Shown: positions 11,713-20,835 of the stretch, one piece after another | How the letters are laid out: every line of letters begins with the position of its first letter | Position numbering within the stretch: position 1 is the first letter of the stretch | NCBI GenBank assembly: GCA_016801885.1 | Contig: CM028898.1 | Location: forward strand, 186,001 to 250,000 | DNA length: 64,000 bases | Reading direction: 5' to 3' | Source: Toxotes chatareus | Lineage: Eukaryota > Chordata > Actinopteri > Toxotidae | The notes under the pieces: model-generated | The model's database searches: none | The model's input: only the letters and a program-made list of their open reading frames with translations | Told to the model about the DNA's origin: nothing | Translations under genes and position numbers: made by a program

Positions 11713-11925
11713 TCATGACTTTGGTTTTCTAATGAAATCTGTCATATTTCTAGATATGAGAGCTGCACCGTCCAAAGTTGGATGGATGCCGTCTCTCCTA
11801 ATCAGACCAGGTTTTCCCCAAAAAGTTTTCCAGTTATCAATGAAGGCCACGTCGTTTGCTGGACACCACCTAGACAGCCAGCGACGGAATGAAGACATAC
11901 GGCTAAACATGTCATCACTGGTCAA
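11713..11925 (-). pseudogene. L2-like ORF1 C-terminal (esterase-like) remnant, copy A
   Basis: Encodes FRRWLSRWCPANDVAFIDNW and then IRRDGIHPTLDGAALISRNM before the stop. The 'DGIHPTxxG' box is the C-terminal Asp-His block of SGNH-type esterase domains known in ORF1 proteins of L2/CR1-group LINEs. The N-terminal part is missing through truncation. The stop codon overlaps an ATG (ATGA), as in copy B. Confidence 0.75.
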
Positions 11926-11969
11926 ATCGGGCAGGGGTGAATAACGTGAATAACGATCTTACCAAATCT

Positions 11970-13205
11970 ACTTTCTGACCAACAGAACACAGACTGTCAG
12001 AATCTACAACACCATCTCCTCCTCCATCACACTGAGCACTGGCTCGCCACAGGGCTGTGTGCTGAGCCCCCTCCTGTTCACCCTGCTGACATATGACTGC
12101 TCGGCGAGACACCCCAGCTGTCATATACTGAAGTTCGCGGACGACACAGCAGTAGTGGGACGCATCACTGACAACGATGAGTCAGAGTACAGAGAGGAGG
12201 TGGAACATCTGGAGCAGTGGTGCAGAAACAACAACCTCTGCATCAATGTGAAAAAGACCAAGGAGATGGTGGTGGATTTCAGAAGAGACAGGCGCCCTCT
12301 CCCCCCCCTGCACATCGGAGGAGCAGCTGTGGAGGTGGTCTCCAGCTTCAGGTACCTGGGTGTACACATCACCGAGGACCTCACCTGGAACACCAACACA
12401 TCTCATCTGGTCCGGAAGGCCCACCAGCGCCTCTACTTCCTCAGGAAGCTGCGGCAAGCTGGACTTGGAGGCCCAGTCCTGAGGAGCTTCTACCACTGTG
12501 CGGTGGAGAGTGTCCTCTGCACCTGCATCACTGTGTGGCATGGCAGCTGCACTGCTGCTGAGAGGAAGGCTCTGCAGAGGGTGGTAAAGGCTGCACAGAG
12601 GACTGTGGGGAACAGCCTGCCCACCACCTCAGACCTCTACACAGCACGATGCAGAGGGAGGGCCCTCCGCATCATGAAGGACTCCACCCACCCCTCACAT
12701 AGTCTCTTCCAACCCCTCCCCTCAGGCAGGTGGCTGAGGAGCATCCGGAGCAGGACCACCAGGCTCAGGAACAGCTTCTTCCCTGAAGCTGTGAGACTGC
12801 TGAACTCTAGCCCTGCCCTGTAGACCCCCCCCCCCCCCACCACCACCACCACCACCACACACTGACAGCCTTGCACTACAACACTGTCCCACTAAGTACA
12901 ATACCTGGCCATTATAGGGCAACATGTTCTTATAGTGTAATACACGGACCCTTGCACTACCACTACTCCCTACTTGCACAGTATTTATTTTTTTTACACA
13001 TGCTAACTTCGGCCTCCTTACCTTACCTTATCTATTTTTATCTTATTTAATTGTTAGTTGTTAATTTCACAATGTTTATATTCTCTGTTTATATTTCTCT
13101 AATGTTTATGGCTTAAAACTGGGACCTGAGTACCAATTTCGTACCATAACATGCAAATGTCCTGGTATGACAATAAAGTTCCTTGATCCTGATCCTTGAT
13201 CCTTG
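11970..13205 (+). mobile_element. Rex1/CR1-like LINE, C-terminal half and 3' end
   Basis: Continues the protein broken at 7696. The frame at 12059-12823 carries GCVLSPLLFTLLTYDC, the LKFADDTAVVG box (near 12130), NVKKTKEMVVDFRRD, SSFRYLGVHITEDLTWN and a C-terminus ending LRNSFFPEAVRLLNSSPAL. After the stop come a C-run and (CCA)n (about 12825-12858), an untranslated region, 'gacaataaagttccttg' and a short (TCCTTGA)n-like tail at about 13180-13205. The same tail occurs alone at 47395-47466, and a related coding copy lies at 51.28-52.18 kb. The reverse-transcriptase part is nearly open. Confidence 0.85.
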
Positions 13206-14230
13206 ACTTGTAAAATAATGTATATTTTAAATATCCATTCATCCATCCATTTTAATGTAAATGACTAAAATGTACACGAATTAAATAGAATTTAACTGTT
13301 GAGTAGTTGCATCTATCAATGAAGACAACATCCACAAGAAAGTATTAGTTTTCAACTCCTGATAGAAGAAAAAAAAATTAGCTTGCACATGTAGTTCTAA
13401 ATGTCTCATTCATTTATTGATGTAGATTAAAAACAATAATAATAATACTAAAAAATATATATTGTGTGGCTGTACTGACATGATTCTGACATGATTATTT
13501 TATTACGAACATGTAAATTTAAAAAAAATATCTGTTAAAAAAGAAAAGAAAAAAATAGGGAAAGGAAATTGACAATATTTCCACTTCTATTACAATCTGA
13601 TATCTTGATTTTACATGTCCAGAAAATAATCCTTTTAAATCTTACTGTATGTGCATGTCAGCCAGATTGTTTCTCATAGCCTATGGATTTTGGACACTGT
13701 GTGGTCACTGCGCATATTCTTACGTTTCCAGTCAACGGAAAGTTGACAGAATATGCAACACTCAATGCTAACCCCTCAGTACAGAGCCGAGCAGTTGCGT
13801 CGAGTTTCACAGTTTTTTCACAGACGAAGGCAGAGCCGTAGGCAGCCGCAACCGCCATGCTTGCATTGTTTTGAAGGGAGAGGGCCTTAGTCTGTGCAAG
13901 GGTCTTGTTGTGCCACCCAGATTTGCTTCCCTCCGTGCAGTTCTCCCCAGACGCATGTTCCTCTTCCACATGAAAACAGCATTGCACTCAAATTATGTCA
14001 AATGCTGCGATATTCCGTGTTAAAAAGTAGATTCAGTTTTAATCGGCCAATTCCGCGATTTAGTGATCGTGGAAATCATAGGGCCCTATAATATGTCCGG
14101 GGGGCACGCGCAACTTTTTTTTCCGTTGCGACCGCTGCACTTTCCTTTCGTTATTAAAATAATTGATTTTTGAACATTTATGAATCGATTCTGAATCGAA
14201 AAGTGTTGCGTCACGATTAATCTATGAATC
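13206..14230. other. Remaining right part of the hAT-like element
   Basis: AT-rich, then (13.64-14.1 kb) a mixed stretch with short frames, including a 109-residue minus-strand one with no recognisable motif. It ends in the subterminal 'gattctgaatcg' repeats and the right TIR of the hAT. I see no transposase. Confidence 0.5.
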
Positions 14231-14243
14231 GGGCACACCCCTA

Positions 14244-14784
14244 CATATCAGTGGCAAGGATGGCAGGGAGACAAAATAATCTGAAGGTCAAGAAATAGAG
14301 ATAAAGTGTAAGTTGTGCTCTGAGGTACTGGAGACATAACAGGTGTCTTCACAAAGTAAAGTAAACAAAGTACATTAGGCCACTACAGGTCATGTTGTAT
14401 GTACTTCACCCAGAATTGAATATACAGGTTTAAGAGAATATACGAATGCTTGATAAAAGTATATGGTTATATGTTAAATTGACATTACACCTTCATTTGA
14501 CAAAGTTGTGTACACTTAACTACTGGTAGACCCTCTCCCAAGCTAAATCAATTGTTAAGCACCAAGTTTAAGCTGAAAAATATTTGGAGAGTATAAATGA
14601 TTTTTGTATCATTTCAGTATCAGTATGATCATGACATAAGATAACTAGAAAATAAAGCAATAAAAGGAAAAGGAACTTTTTGGAATTATTCTGCTCCTGT
14701 ACACATGTTCTAATTTAATTTTAACTTACTGTTGGTCATGATAACTTGATTGTTCTTTTTTTTTTTTTTAAAGAATTGCTGCCA
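14244..14784. other. E0 intron, right part
   Basis: Non-coding. It starts with the right copy of the hAT target duplication and ends in a long T-run (about 14755-14770), a fair polypyrimidine tract before the next exon. Confidence 0.5.
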
Positions 14785-14908
14785 TATCCTGCAGTCCAAA
14801 TTTCTATCGCAATTAGATGTTCACTCTGAGAAACTGCTCAAACTTTTTAAAAACAGAGGAGGGCGTACTGGCAGACGCCTAATGGGCATCATTGCACCAA
14901 TGGATGAA
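14785..14908 (+). pseudogene. E0 C-terminal module, exon 2
   Basis: After the acceptor CCTGCAG (14788-14794) the frame reads SKFLSQLDVHSEKLLKLF and then GGRTGRRLMGIIAPMDE. It ends exactly at GTAAGT (14909) in phase 0. The 'LQSKFLSQLDxxSxxL' and 'IMAPM' pattern continues the 'KMEKTFxYRRQEVV' exon at 6467-6604 in the same protein family. Exon and splice sites look intact. Confidence 0.65.
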
Positions 14909-15087
14909 GTAAGTATACTCTCTGGGGGTGGGTGGGTGTAACACTTGATTGAATGTCTTCAAGAAAAAAAAAACTGTCCAGTTAACTTGATTCAGTAGCG
15001 TAGAGATGCCAATTATTTGGACAAATGAGAATTTACACAGACATGAACTCAAACAAAACAACTTGTGCTTCTTCTTTTCTGCCTCAG

Positions 15088-15180
15088 GATAATGACGTGG
15101 ATCTGGGAAGAGAATGTGTCATAAAGGCACTCTGTGTTTACCTGAACGAGGACCTGGAGAATCTATTGAAAGAGTATGTG
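15088..15180 (+). pseudogene. E0 C-terminal module, exon 3
   Basis: A 31-codon phase-0 exon bounded by CTCAG (15083-15087) and GTAAGC (15181). It encodes DNDVDLGRECVIKALCVYLN and EDLENLLKEYV, continuing the same family. No stops are present and both splice sites are good. The following intron contains a short LINE-type 3' tail at 15311-15393. Confidence 0.68.
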
Positions 15181-15310
15181 GTAAGCATTACTTAGTATGT
15201 TGAGATGTTATCTTTCATATTTTGTATACATTTTAAAGCATCTACTCATTGTAATTACTTTACAGTCAGGTAAGTTGTAAGATAAAATGGTAGTGATCTT
15301 AATAACAACG

Positions 15311-15393
15311 TGTGTGACTTTGAGCCTCTGTGAGGCACTTTGTGTTACTTTTCTGTATGAAAAGTGCCCTATAAATAAAGTTTGATTTGATTA
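15311..15393 (+). mobile_element. Short LINE-type 3' tail in E0 intron
   Basis: Contains 'aaaagtgccctataaataaa' followed by GTTTGATTTGATT, the common fish LINE/SINE 3'-end pattern of a small hairpin then a short repeat. It is too short for subfamily assignment. Confidence 0.5.
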
Positions 15394-15476
15394 TCTTAAT
15401 AAATTACTCAATACATATATGCAGTATGTAGGCATGTAGTGTAATCACACTTTGATTCTTTTTGTGCATTGTACAG

Positions 15477-15771
15477 GCAGCAGATGATTCCCTTCTCCAG
15501 GAATCCATTGAGGAAACCACTGTGGGTATATACGTCTTGAAACACAGAGATGCAGGTGAAAAACCAAATGACATTGGCATCGTCCTCAAGTCACAGATTG
15601 TGATGCAGGATTTGGACACTGTTCCCCTAGCTGCTGCCATATTGTTTGAACTTAAACTACCCTGCTGAACTCAAGTATACCTTTGAAGTGCTGCAGAAGG
15701 TGGTCATGGAAGTTGAAGGTGATGCACTGTCCAAAAAAGTCCCAGTCCTGAAGAACAGACTTTATCAGTGA
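15477..15771 (+). pseudogene. E0 C-terminal module, last exon, frameshifted
   Basis: After GTACAG (15471-15476) the frame encodes AADDSLLQESIEETTVGIYV, LKSQIVMQDLDTVPLAAAIL, and then hits a stop near 15665. A shifted frame continues at once with LNYPAELKYTFEVLQKVVME and ends KNRLYQ at a stop at 15769-15771. 'LNxPxELKYTFEVxQKxxME' is the conserved C-terminus of this family. The break falls where relatives have a few more residues, so a small deletion explains it. The ISL2EU-like element starts 49 bases later. Confidence 0.7.
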
Positions 15772-15819
15772 ACTGGCTATCCAGGCTCTTGAGCTTGATT
15801 TCATGTTAAGACACGTATA

Positions 15820-16835
15820 GACCCTTTTACTGTTTGTACACAATGATGACGTAAAACGTATGCGCACGCATGTTGGCAACGGAAGTATGGCAGGAATCAG
15901 TAGTTTGTCAACCTACGCGAGTGGATTATCCATCAAAGATCGCGAATGTTACTTTAACAAGCTGACTTTGTCAAATGGTATCTGGCTACCAGATCCGTGT
16001 GCAATAGTGGAGTGGGTAGAAGATGTTAGTAAGTGGCCGAATATACAGTGGCCAGACATTTATACGTATTTGGTTGAGAAACCGAGCGTGTACACCAGAG
16101 AGAAATTACGAGCTTACAAGTCACTGGATGCTTATGAATACGTACTCTGTGGTCATGTACAGAACGTCAAATATCATGAAATAGACTTGGAGTTTTGTGT
16201 GTTGAAATCCAATGTTGAGTCCAATGATGCCTCACCTGCAAATCACATACAAACACACGTACACACGTTTGTTTACTAGCCAAATTTTTATTTTCATTCA
16301 TATCTGACAGTGTTCATCAAACTTTAGCCGATTTGATATGGTACATCGTAAAGACAATCACTAATGTAAAACAGGATTACAAGAGTCCAATGACGCCTCA
16401 TCCGCAAACACACGCAGCGTTTGTTTACTAGCGAAATTTAACACCAGCATATGAAACTCTAACTGCATGCGATCAAATTTAGGTAGCATTGATGGACAGA
16501 CTACTACTACAAGAGTAGGTAGATAAACTTACCTGATATAAAGTGGGCGCTGCAGACACGAGCATTTTTGATTATTTCCTCATTCCAATCAGCCCGTTTA
16601 ATCGCCTGCAGCCACAGGCGCCGCGGTTCTTCTGAAACGGCCGTGATCCTGTCGGAATCCTATAAAACTTCAGCCCACCTGTGGAGTATCGATTAGTGCA
16701 ACCGTAAACGCAACAACCAGACATTTTGATGCTGGGAAACAACTGGCTGCGTTGTCAGAGCGACTGGTGAACAACACCGCTTCCGTTGCCAAAATGCGCG
16801 CGCAACTATTTGATCACGTGGGCTGTAAAAGGGTC
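15820..16835 (+). mobile_element. ISL2EU/Harbinger-like TIR element, internally deleted
   Basis: Terminal inverted repeats GACCCTTTTAC (15820) and GTAAAAGGGTC (ending 16835) are each flanked by TA (15818-15819, 16836-16837). CpG-rich sequence borders both ends, with inverted 'gcaacggaag'/'cttccgttgcc' just inside. The interior keeps part of a protein typical of ISL2EU-type elements (see 15887-16279). At about 1 kb it lacks a transposase, so it is a non-autonomous deletion derivative. The superfamily call rests mainly on the protein fragment. Confidence 0.7.
15887..16279 (+). pseudogene. N-terminal part of SWIM/YqaJ-type nuclease protein
   Basis: From a start at about 15887 (MAGISSLSTYASGLSIKDRE) the frame runs about 130 residues with YLVEKPSVYTREKLRAYKSL, then DAYEYVLCGHVQNV, and stops at 16277-16279. 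The 'SVYTREKLRAYKSLDAYxYVxxGxVQ' run is, as I recall, the region just before the SWIM zinc finger in fish proteins that end in a YqaJ nuclease domain, carried by ISL2EU/Harbinger elements. SWIM and YqaJ parts are absent, deleted with the rest of the element. Confidence 0.6.
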
Positions 16836-16837
16836 TA

Positions 16838-17757
16838 TTATGTCACCTACCTCTTCCAGTTGTTGGACTTTTCTTTTGGGTGGGTGGGAGGTTTTTTTGT
16901 TTTTTTTTTTGAATGGAACCATGAAAGAGTCCCCCCCATTTTTAGAGTTTGGGGTGATTTTTGTTTACTGTGAACACTAGTAATTGGAAACAAGCCAATA
17001 ATTGTCAGTGTTCACATTATGGAACATCCTGTGGTCATGGTCAGGTCATCTGCTATGCAACTTAGAGCAAAAGGACAGCTGTGTATTCAAGCGGAAATTC
17101 TTTGTGTCAGTGTGTTGTATGTACATAGATACATAGATGAGTGTGTGGTGAATGTAGATTTGGCTTTGGGTTCTGCTAAATTGTGTGTACAAATCTCCTC
17201 TGTTATACATATGAACCTGCACACACATTTCTGACTCAGGGACAGTCTTTTGTTGAAAAAAAAAAAAAGGCTATCCAACTTGTTTGGACAGGTGTGTATT
17301 CAAGTGAAAATTCTCTGTGTCAGTGTGTTGCAAGTACATAGGTGAGTTTTAATGTATGTGGTGACGGTAGCTTTGGCTTTGGGTTGTGGTTCACAAATAA
17401 TGTTCTGTCTTTATTGAAAAAAAGGCTATCTAACTTGTTTACTAGAGAGTGGGGGCTTTTTTTCCACTGAATTTTTCAAACTGAATTAATTAGATTACCA
17501 CTCCTATTTTCAGTGTTTGGGGTGATTTTTCTTTCCTGTACGACACACACACACACACACACACACCCTCATCTTGCTGAGTGGTCGCCATATTTTCTAG
17601 ACTGCATTTGTTTTCAAACTGCTGTACCTCCTTGAAGCTTAAACAATGTTCTAATAAATATCAATGAAAATTTTCAATTAAATAGTGTTTATTTTTCCAA
17701 TTGTCAATATAATGTGATGTACATGTTAGATTACTCAGGTAGTACACAGCAAGTTGT
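16838..17757. repeat. Non-coding stretch with a two-copy duplication
   Basis: Two related blocks at about 17078-17180 and 17288-17385 share 'gtgtattcaag', 'ttctgtgtcagtgtgttg'-like and 'tttggctttgggtt' segments. A 'ggctatc(c/t)aacttgttt' sequence follows each. A (CA)n run lies at 17543-17564. This may be old 3' flanking sequence of E0. No coding signal. Confidence 0.55.
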
Positions 17758-18521
17758 TGTCATGACTAGCCCCTTAGGGGGCTATTTTTGGAACTCTTCT
17801 GTGGACTTTTGGACATTTTCAGTTTAGTTTTATTTTGGATAGTTTAGTTCTTGTGTATCATGCCTTGTTTTACTTACTGTCTTAGTCTGTAGATTATGTC
17901 ATGTCTGGTGTCTATATTGTCTTGTGGGTTCCTGTTTTATTTTGAATTCACTGCCCTTGTGTATCTGGTCTTGCTTTACTTCCTGTCTTTGTCTTGTTTC
18001 CCGTTTTTGTAATTGTTTTCCTGCCGTAATTGTTTCCACCTGTTTCCCCTTACCTGTTGTGTATATATAGTCTGCATTTCCCTTGTCCAGTGTCAGTTCG
18101 TTTTTGTCCCATGCTATTGTCCCATGTTGTTGTCTCATGCTTGAGTCCCATGTCTTGTTCCATGCCTTTGCCTCATGTTTTTTCACCTTGTCTTGATTTT
18201 CGTCTTGCCTTTCGTCTTTGTATCCCAGGTCAGGTTTTGAATTAATTTGTTACTTTGTTTCTTGTTAGATTTTGTTTCTTGTTTAGCCTTTTCTCCTCGT
18301 TAAGAGTGACCTTGTGTTCACGTTTTGTAACTTTTGTTTTAGTGCCTTTTTTCTCCTTTATGGGTGATCTTTTGTTTGTTACTTTGTCCAGTCGCTTTGC
18401 CTTCCTCCTTCGTGAGTGATTTTCTGTTTGTTACTTTGTTAGAATAAAATATTATTATTTTGGACTACATCTGTGGGGTCTTGCATTTGGGTCCAAGTCC
18501 TTGCCTCCCAAAGTTGTGACA
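17758..18521 (+). mobile_element. Solo LTR 1 (Ty3-like or related LTR retrotransposon)
   Basis: It starts TGTCATGA and ends GTGACA, forming TGTCA/TGACA inverted ends. It is flanked by a perfect 5-bp duplication GTTGT (17753-17757 and 18522-18526). Inside, a TATA-like 'gtatatatag' (about 18061) and a polyadenylation signal AATAAA (18443-18448) give plus orientation. No internal coding region or second LTR adjoins it, so it most likely formed by LTR-LTR recombination. ORFs inside are by chance. The superfamily is not determinable from the LTR alone. Confidence 0.82.
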
Positions 18522-18696
18522 GTTGTATTTTTAGTTATTATGGATGTTTACTGTGCACTGTCTGGAATTCATAATTGAAGATATGTTGGTCTATTGCCAC
18601 ATGTGCTTTTTTATTTTTCATAAATGTAGGTAATATATTTGCAATTATTAGCCAGTAATTTACTGTAAATTCACTGTGAAAAATTTAACAGTGGGG

Positions 18697-18726
18697 TGTA
18701 TGTGGTATATGCATATACCACATACA
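18697..18726. other. Perfect 30-bp palindrome
   Basis: The sequence equals its own reverse complement: TGTATGTGGTATATG followed by its inverse. It can extrude as a hairpin on either strand. Neighbours are non-coding. Confidence 0.8.
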
Positions 18727-18934
18727 TGTGGTGAAGAATGCATCACACACGCACCTGAAAATCTGCCCCACCAGGACCTTACTGTTACAGTTACAGTTTA
18801 ATCCAGTCTTGGATTTCTCCAAGTGGAATAATTTTGTAATTTGTACACCCGGTATGAGATCAGTGTGCATGCTATACATGCTGGCAGGTTTCAGTGTGGA
18901 ATAGCTGCTGTTGTTGTTTTTGAACAGCTCTTGC

Positions 18935-19098
18935 TATTTGCTATTGTTACAGTATTTTCAGCTGGCGACTTTATTTCTAACACCTGGAACAGGTTGGGTC
19001 ACTTAGGCAAATAACATCTATCAGATCTCAGAGCTGCTTTGAATGAGACTTAGTCAAAAAAAATTACAGTCAAGTCTGCCATCACGTGGAGACACCAC
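18935..19098 (-). repeat. Dispersed repeat 'R', copy 2 (inverted)
   Basis: This is the reverse complement of about 240-385 (copy 1), with shared 'aaataacatctatc' and 'attacagtcaagtctgcc' blocks; about 20 extra bases lie near 18990. It lies 3' of the minus-strand coding remnant at 19.34-20.03 kb, as expected of an element end. Confidence 0.65.
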
Positions 19099-19339
19099 AT
19101 GACTCAGTGAAAAGTAGAAACTGTTTCAATACATCACAGGTAGACTGACCACCTGTCTTAGACAATTTCATTTAAACTGCACTGCCTTCTTTTAGATGTT
19201 TGACTTTTACCAGAACAATGGAACCCACTATACACAGATTAAGCACTTAAAAACTGAAAATCAAAGCTTGATAAACCTCGAGAACTGTACTGAACAGACG
19301 GCTTAGCTTCATTAACAACAAAAAGATTCACAAAAATTT

Positions 19340-19613
19340 TTATTATTCAAGCTGTAAAACCACATAGAAGACAAAAGGGTAAAATGACAAGTTCCCTAAC
19401 CACCAACTCACTCCAGCAGCCAAAAGACACACGTACAGAACTGATACAGCTGTGAAGGGGAATGGATGTTGAAGATATAGTACCTCCCACAAAGGAGGGG
19501 ATGTTGTCCTGTACAATGTTTCCATCCACGCTCAGCATGAACCATAAACCGCCTTGAAGAACAGCAGAATCAGTGTATGTGGGGAAGGGAAAGGAAAGTT
19601 TCTTTAAGCCCAA
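19340..19613 (-). pseudogene. C-terminal module of unclassified transposon gene (E1)
   Basis: The minus-strand frame reads GLWFMLSVDGNIVQDNIPSF. After a frame change it continues YYIFNIHSPSQLYQFCTCVF. I recall a 'WMLSVDGKxVxDNI...YYxFNIxYPxEL' C-terminus in a subfamily of the same fish proteins as E0. Together with 19.75-20.03 kb it is the 3' part of element E1, whose left end would be repeat R copy 2. Frames are disrupted. Confidence 0.5.
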
Positions 19614-19754
19614 TTCTAGTCAGTTCCAGTCAAGTGGACTGTCATGCCAAGTTCATCAATCAAAAACAGCCACTCTCCCAGTGCTACATTTTCTATTCTC
19701 TGGATTTGTTGTTTGCTGAGTCATCGTCCTCAGTTTTCCTTTCTTTTCCTCCTT

Positions 19755-20030
19755 GCTCTCTGGGGTCCCTCCAAGGGACAGGGATTTTAAATCCCAGTTA
19801 ATGCACCCATAGGTGTCCTGGATTGCTGCTGTCTGTTCTGAAAAGACTTCATCTATGTTAGACTCATCAGTGCAGTGCTTTCCTTTTATTTTTTGGGGTC
19901 ATTTTATATTCTCTATCCTATTAGCTATTGTCTGAATAGAGAGTGATAGACAGTGGCCCAATCACATCTCCCTCTATTATGTGTTGATGGGATTTTGATA
20001 TGATATTTAGCCACCATCTTTTTGGCAACT
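19755..20030 (-). pseudogene. 'DTYGCINW' module of unclassified transposon gene (E1)
   Basis: A minus-strand frame encodes DEVFSEQTAAIQDTYGCINW, then LKSLSLGGTPESKEEKKGKL. The 'IQDTYGCINWxxxxLPxxETPES' box recurs in fish proteins of this family and, at higher quality, in this window at 37.84-38.07 kb (E2). The two nucleotide copies are clearly related and lie in the same orientation. Interpreted as the start of the C-terminal module. Confidence 0.6.
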
Positions 20031-20353
20031 TCAGTAGAGTCCCTTTTACTTACTGTTTGCTCCATGTAAATCATCTCTGGAATTAAGGAAGAACAACATC
20101 AGTTTTCAAGATTGAAGAAGTAATTAGACTTTTAGCCAAGTAACAGAACATATACAGGTAAGAGGAACTTCTACTTTGAGTATAGAATTGAGTCAGGATT
20201 TACACTTTACTTCTGTACTTCTAAAGGAAAAACCATCACTTTTACATTTCTCAGATTTTGTAATTTTTACTAATCAAACATGCGATTTTAGTATGGTTTC
20301 TCCACCAGTGATCAAGATCATGTTTATTTTTTACAACATATTGTTTCAGCTTG

Positions 20354-20830
20354 TGTCACACTCTGCTCCAGCCCATGGACTCAGTACTTTTCCACTGCCC
20401 TGCTCACACCACACCCACTCGCAGTCACGGATCACACACCTGTTCTCACTCACTAATCACACACCTGCTCTCACTCACCAATCAGCTCACCTACCAGTAT
20501 ATATTCTCCAGCCTCACACTCACTTAGTGCCAGATTGTTCTCTGCAATGCAAGACTTTCCAGCGTTTACCTGACAGTCTTCCCGGTACCGACCCTGCCTG
20601 AGTACGACCTCCCTGTTTTTCCTGACCCCCGGTAAATTACCTCTGCCTTCTGTTTTGACCACGAGCTCAGCCTGTCTCTCTCTGGACTGTTGGCCTGATT
20701 CTGCCTGCCTCGACCAAGCCCCCTGCCCAGCCTGTGAACTGTTTTGTGTGCCAGTTAATAAACCTATTAACTGATCATCAGTTCATTGCCTGTTTTGTAC
20801 TGCACTTGGGTTCATACTATACCCGTCACA
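20354..20830 (+). mobile_element. Solo LTR 2
   Basis: It runs from TGTCACAC to CCGTCACA, 477 bases, flanked by a perfect 5-bp duplication GCTTG (20349-20353 and 20831-20835). A TATA-like 'cagtatatatt' (about 20496-20506) and AATAAA (20757-20762) fit the U3-R-U5 order in plus orientation. No internal region is attached. It differs in length and sequence from solo LTR 1. Confidence 0.85.
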
Positions 20831-20835
20831 GCTTG

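Larger units (their letters stand above)
7697..11969 (-). mobile_element. L2-like LINE, copy A
   Basis: The element reads right to left. Its 3' end is the (CAATT)n-flanked tail at 7697 with the 'tatagcgccttccacaatc' block shared by all L2-like copies here. Going upstream come the reverse transcriptase (8529-10267), endonuclease (10596-11426) and an ORF1 remnant (11713-11925). A short duplication ACTTT lies at 7692-7696 and 11970-11974. The insertion interrupts the Rex1/CR1-like LINE exactly between two adjacent codons. Homology to copy B ends near 11938, and the last ~30 bases are unshared, so the 5' end is truncated or has filler DNA. Confidence 0.88.
6928..14243. mobile_element. hAT-like DNA transposon enlarged by nested LINEs
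   Basis: The left end is TAGGGGTGTGCC (6928 onward) and the right end is its inverse, GGGCACACCCCTA (14231-14243). An 8-bp near-duplication flanks it: CATACCAG (6920-6927) and CATATCAG (14244-14251), 7 of 8 identical. Subterminal arrays of GATTCGATT-like motifs occur at both ends. Terminal sequence, duplication length and subterminal repeats fit the hAT superfamily. Removing the Rex1/CR1-like LINE (about 7076-13205) leaves only about 1.2 kb of the hAT. No transposase motif remains, so it was probably non-autonomous. Its position in an E0 intron makes it younger than E0 and older than both LINEs inside it. Confidence 0.8.

Noticed and set aside
12637..12979. Minus-strand ORFs with poly-Val and poly-Gly
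   Set aside because: They are translations of the C-run and (CCA)n tract after the LINE stop codon.
18030..18245. 71-residue plus-strand ORF and its antisense partner
   Set aside because: They lie within solo LTR 1, which is not coding.
20176..20601. 141-residue plus-strand ORF
   Set aside because: Crosses the border of solo LTR 2; composition is simple and no motif is present.
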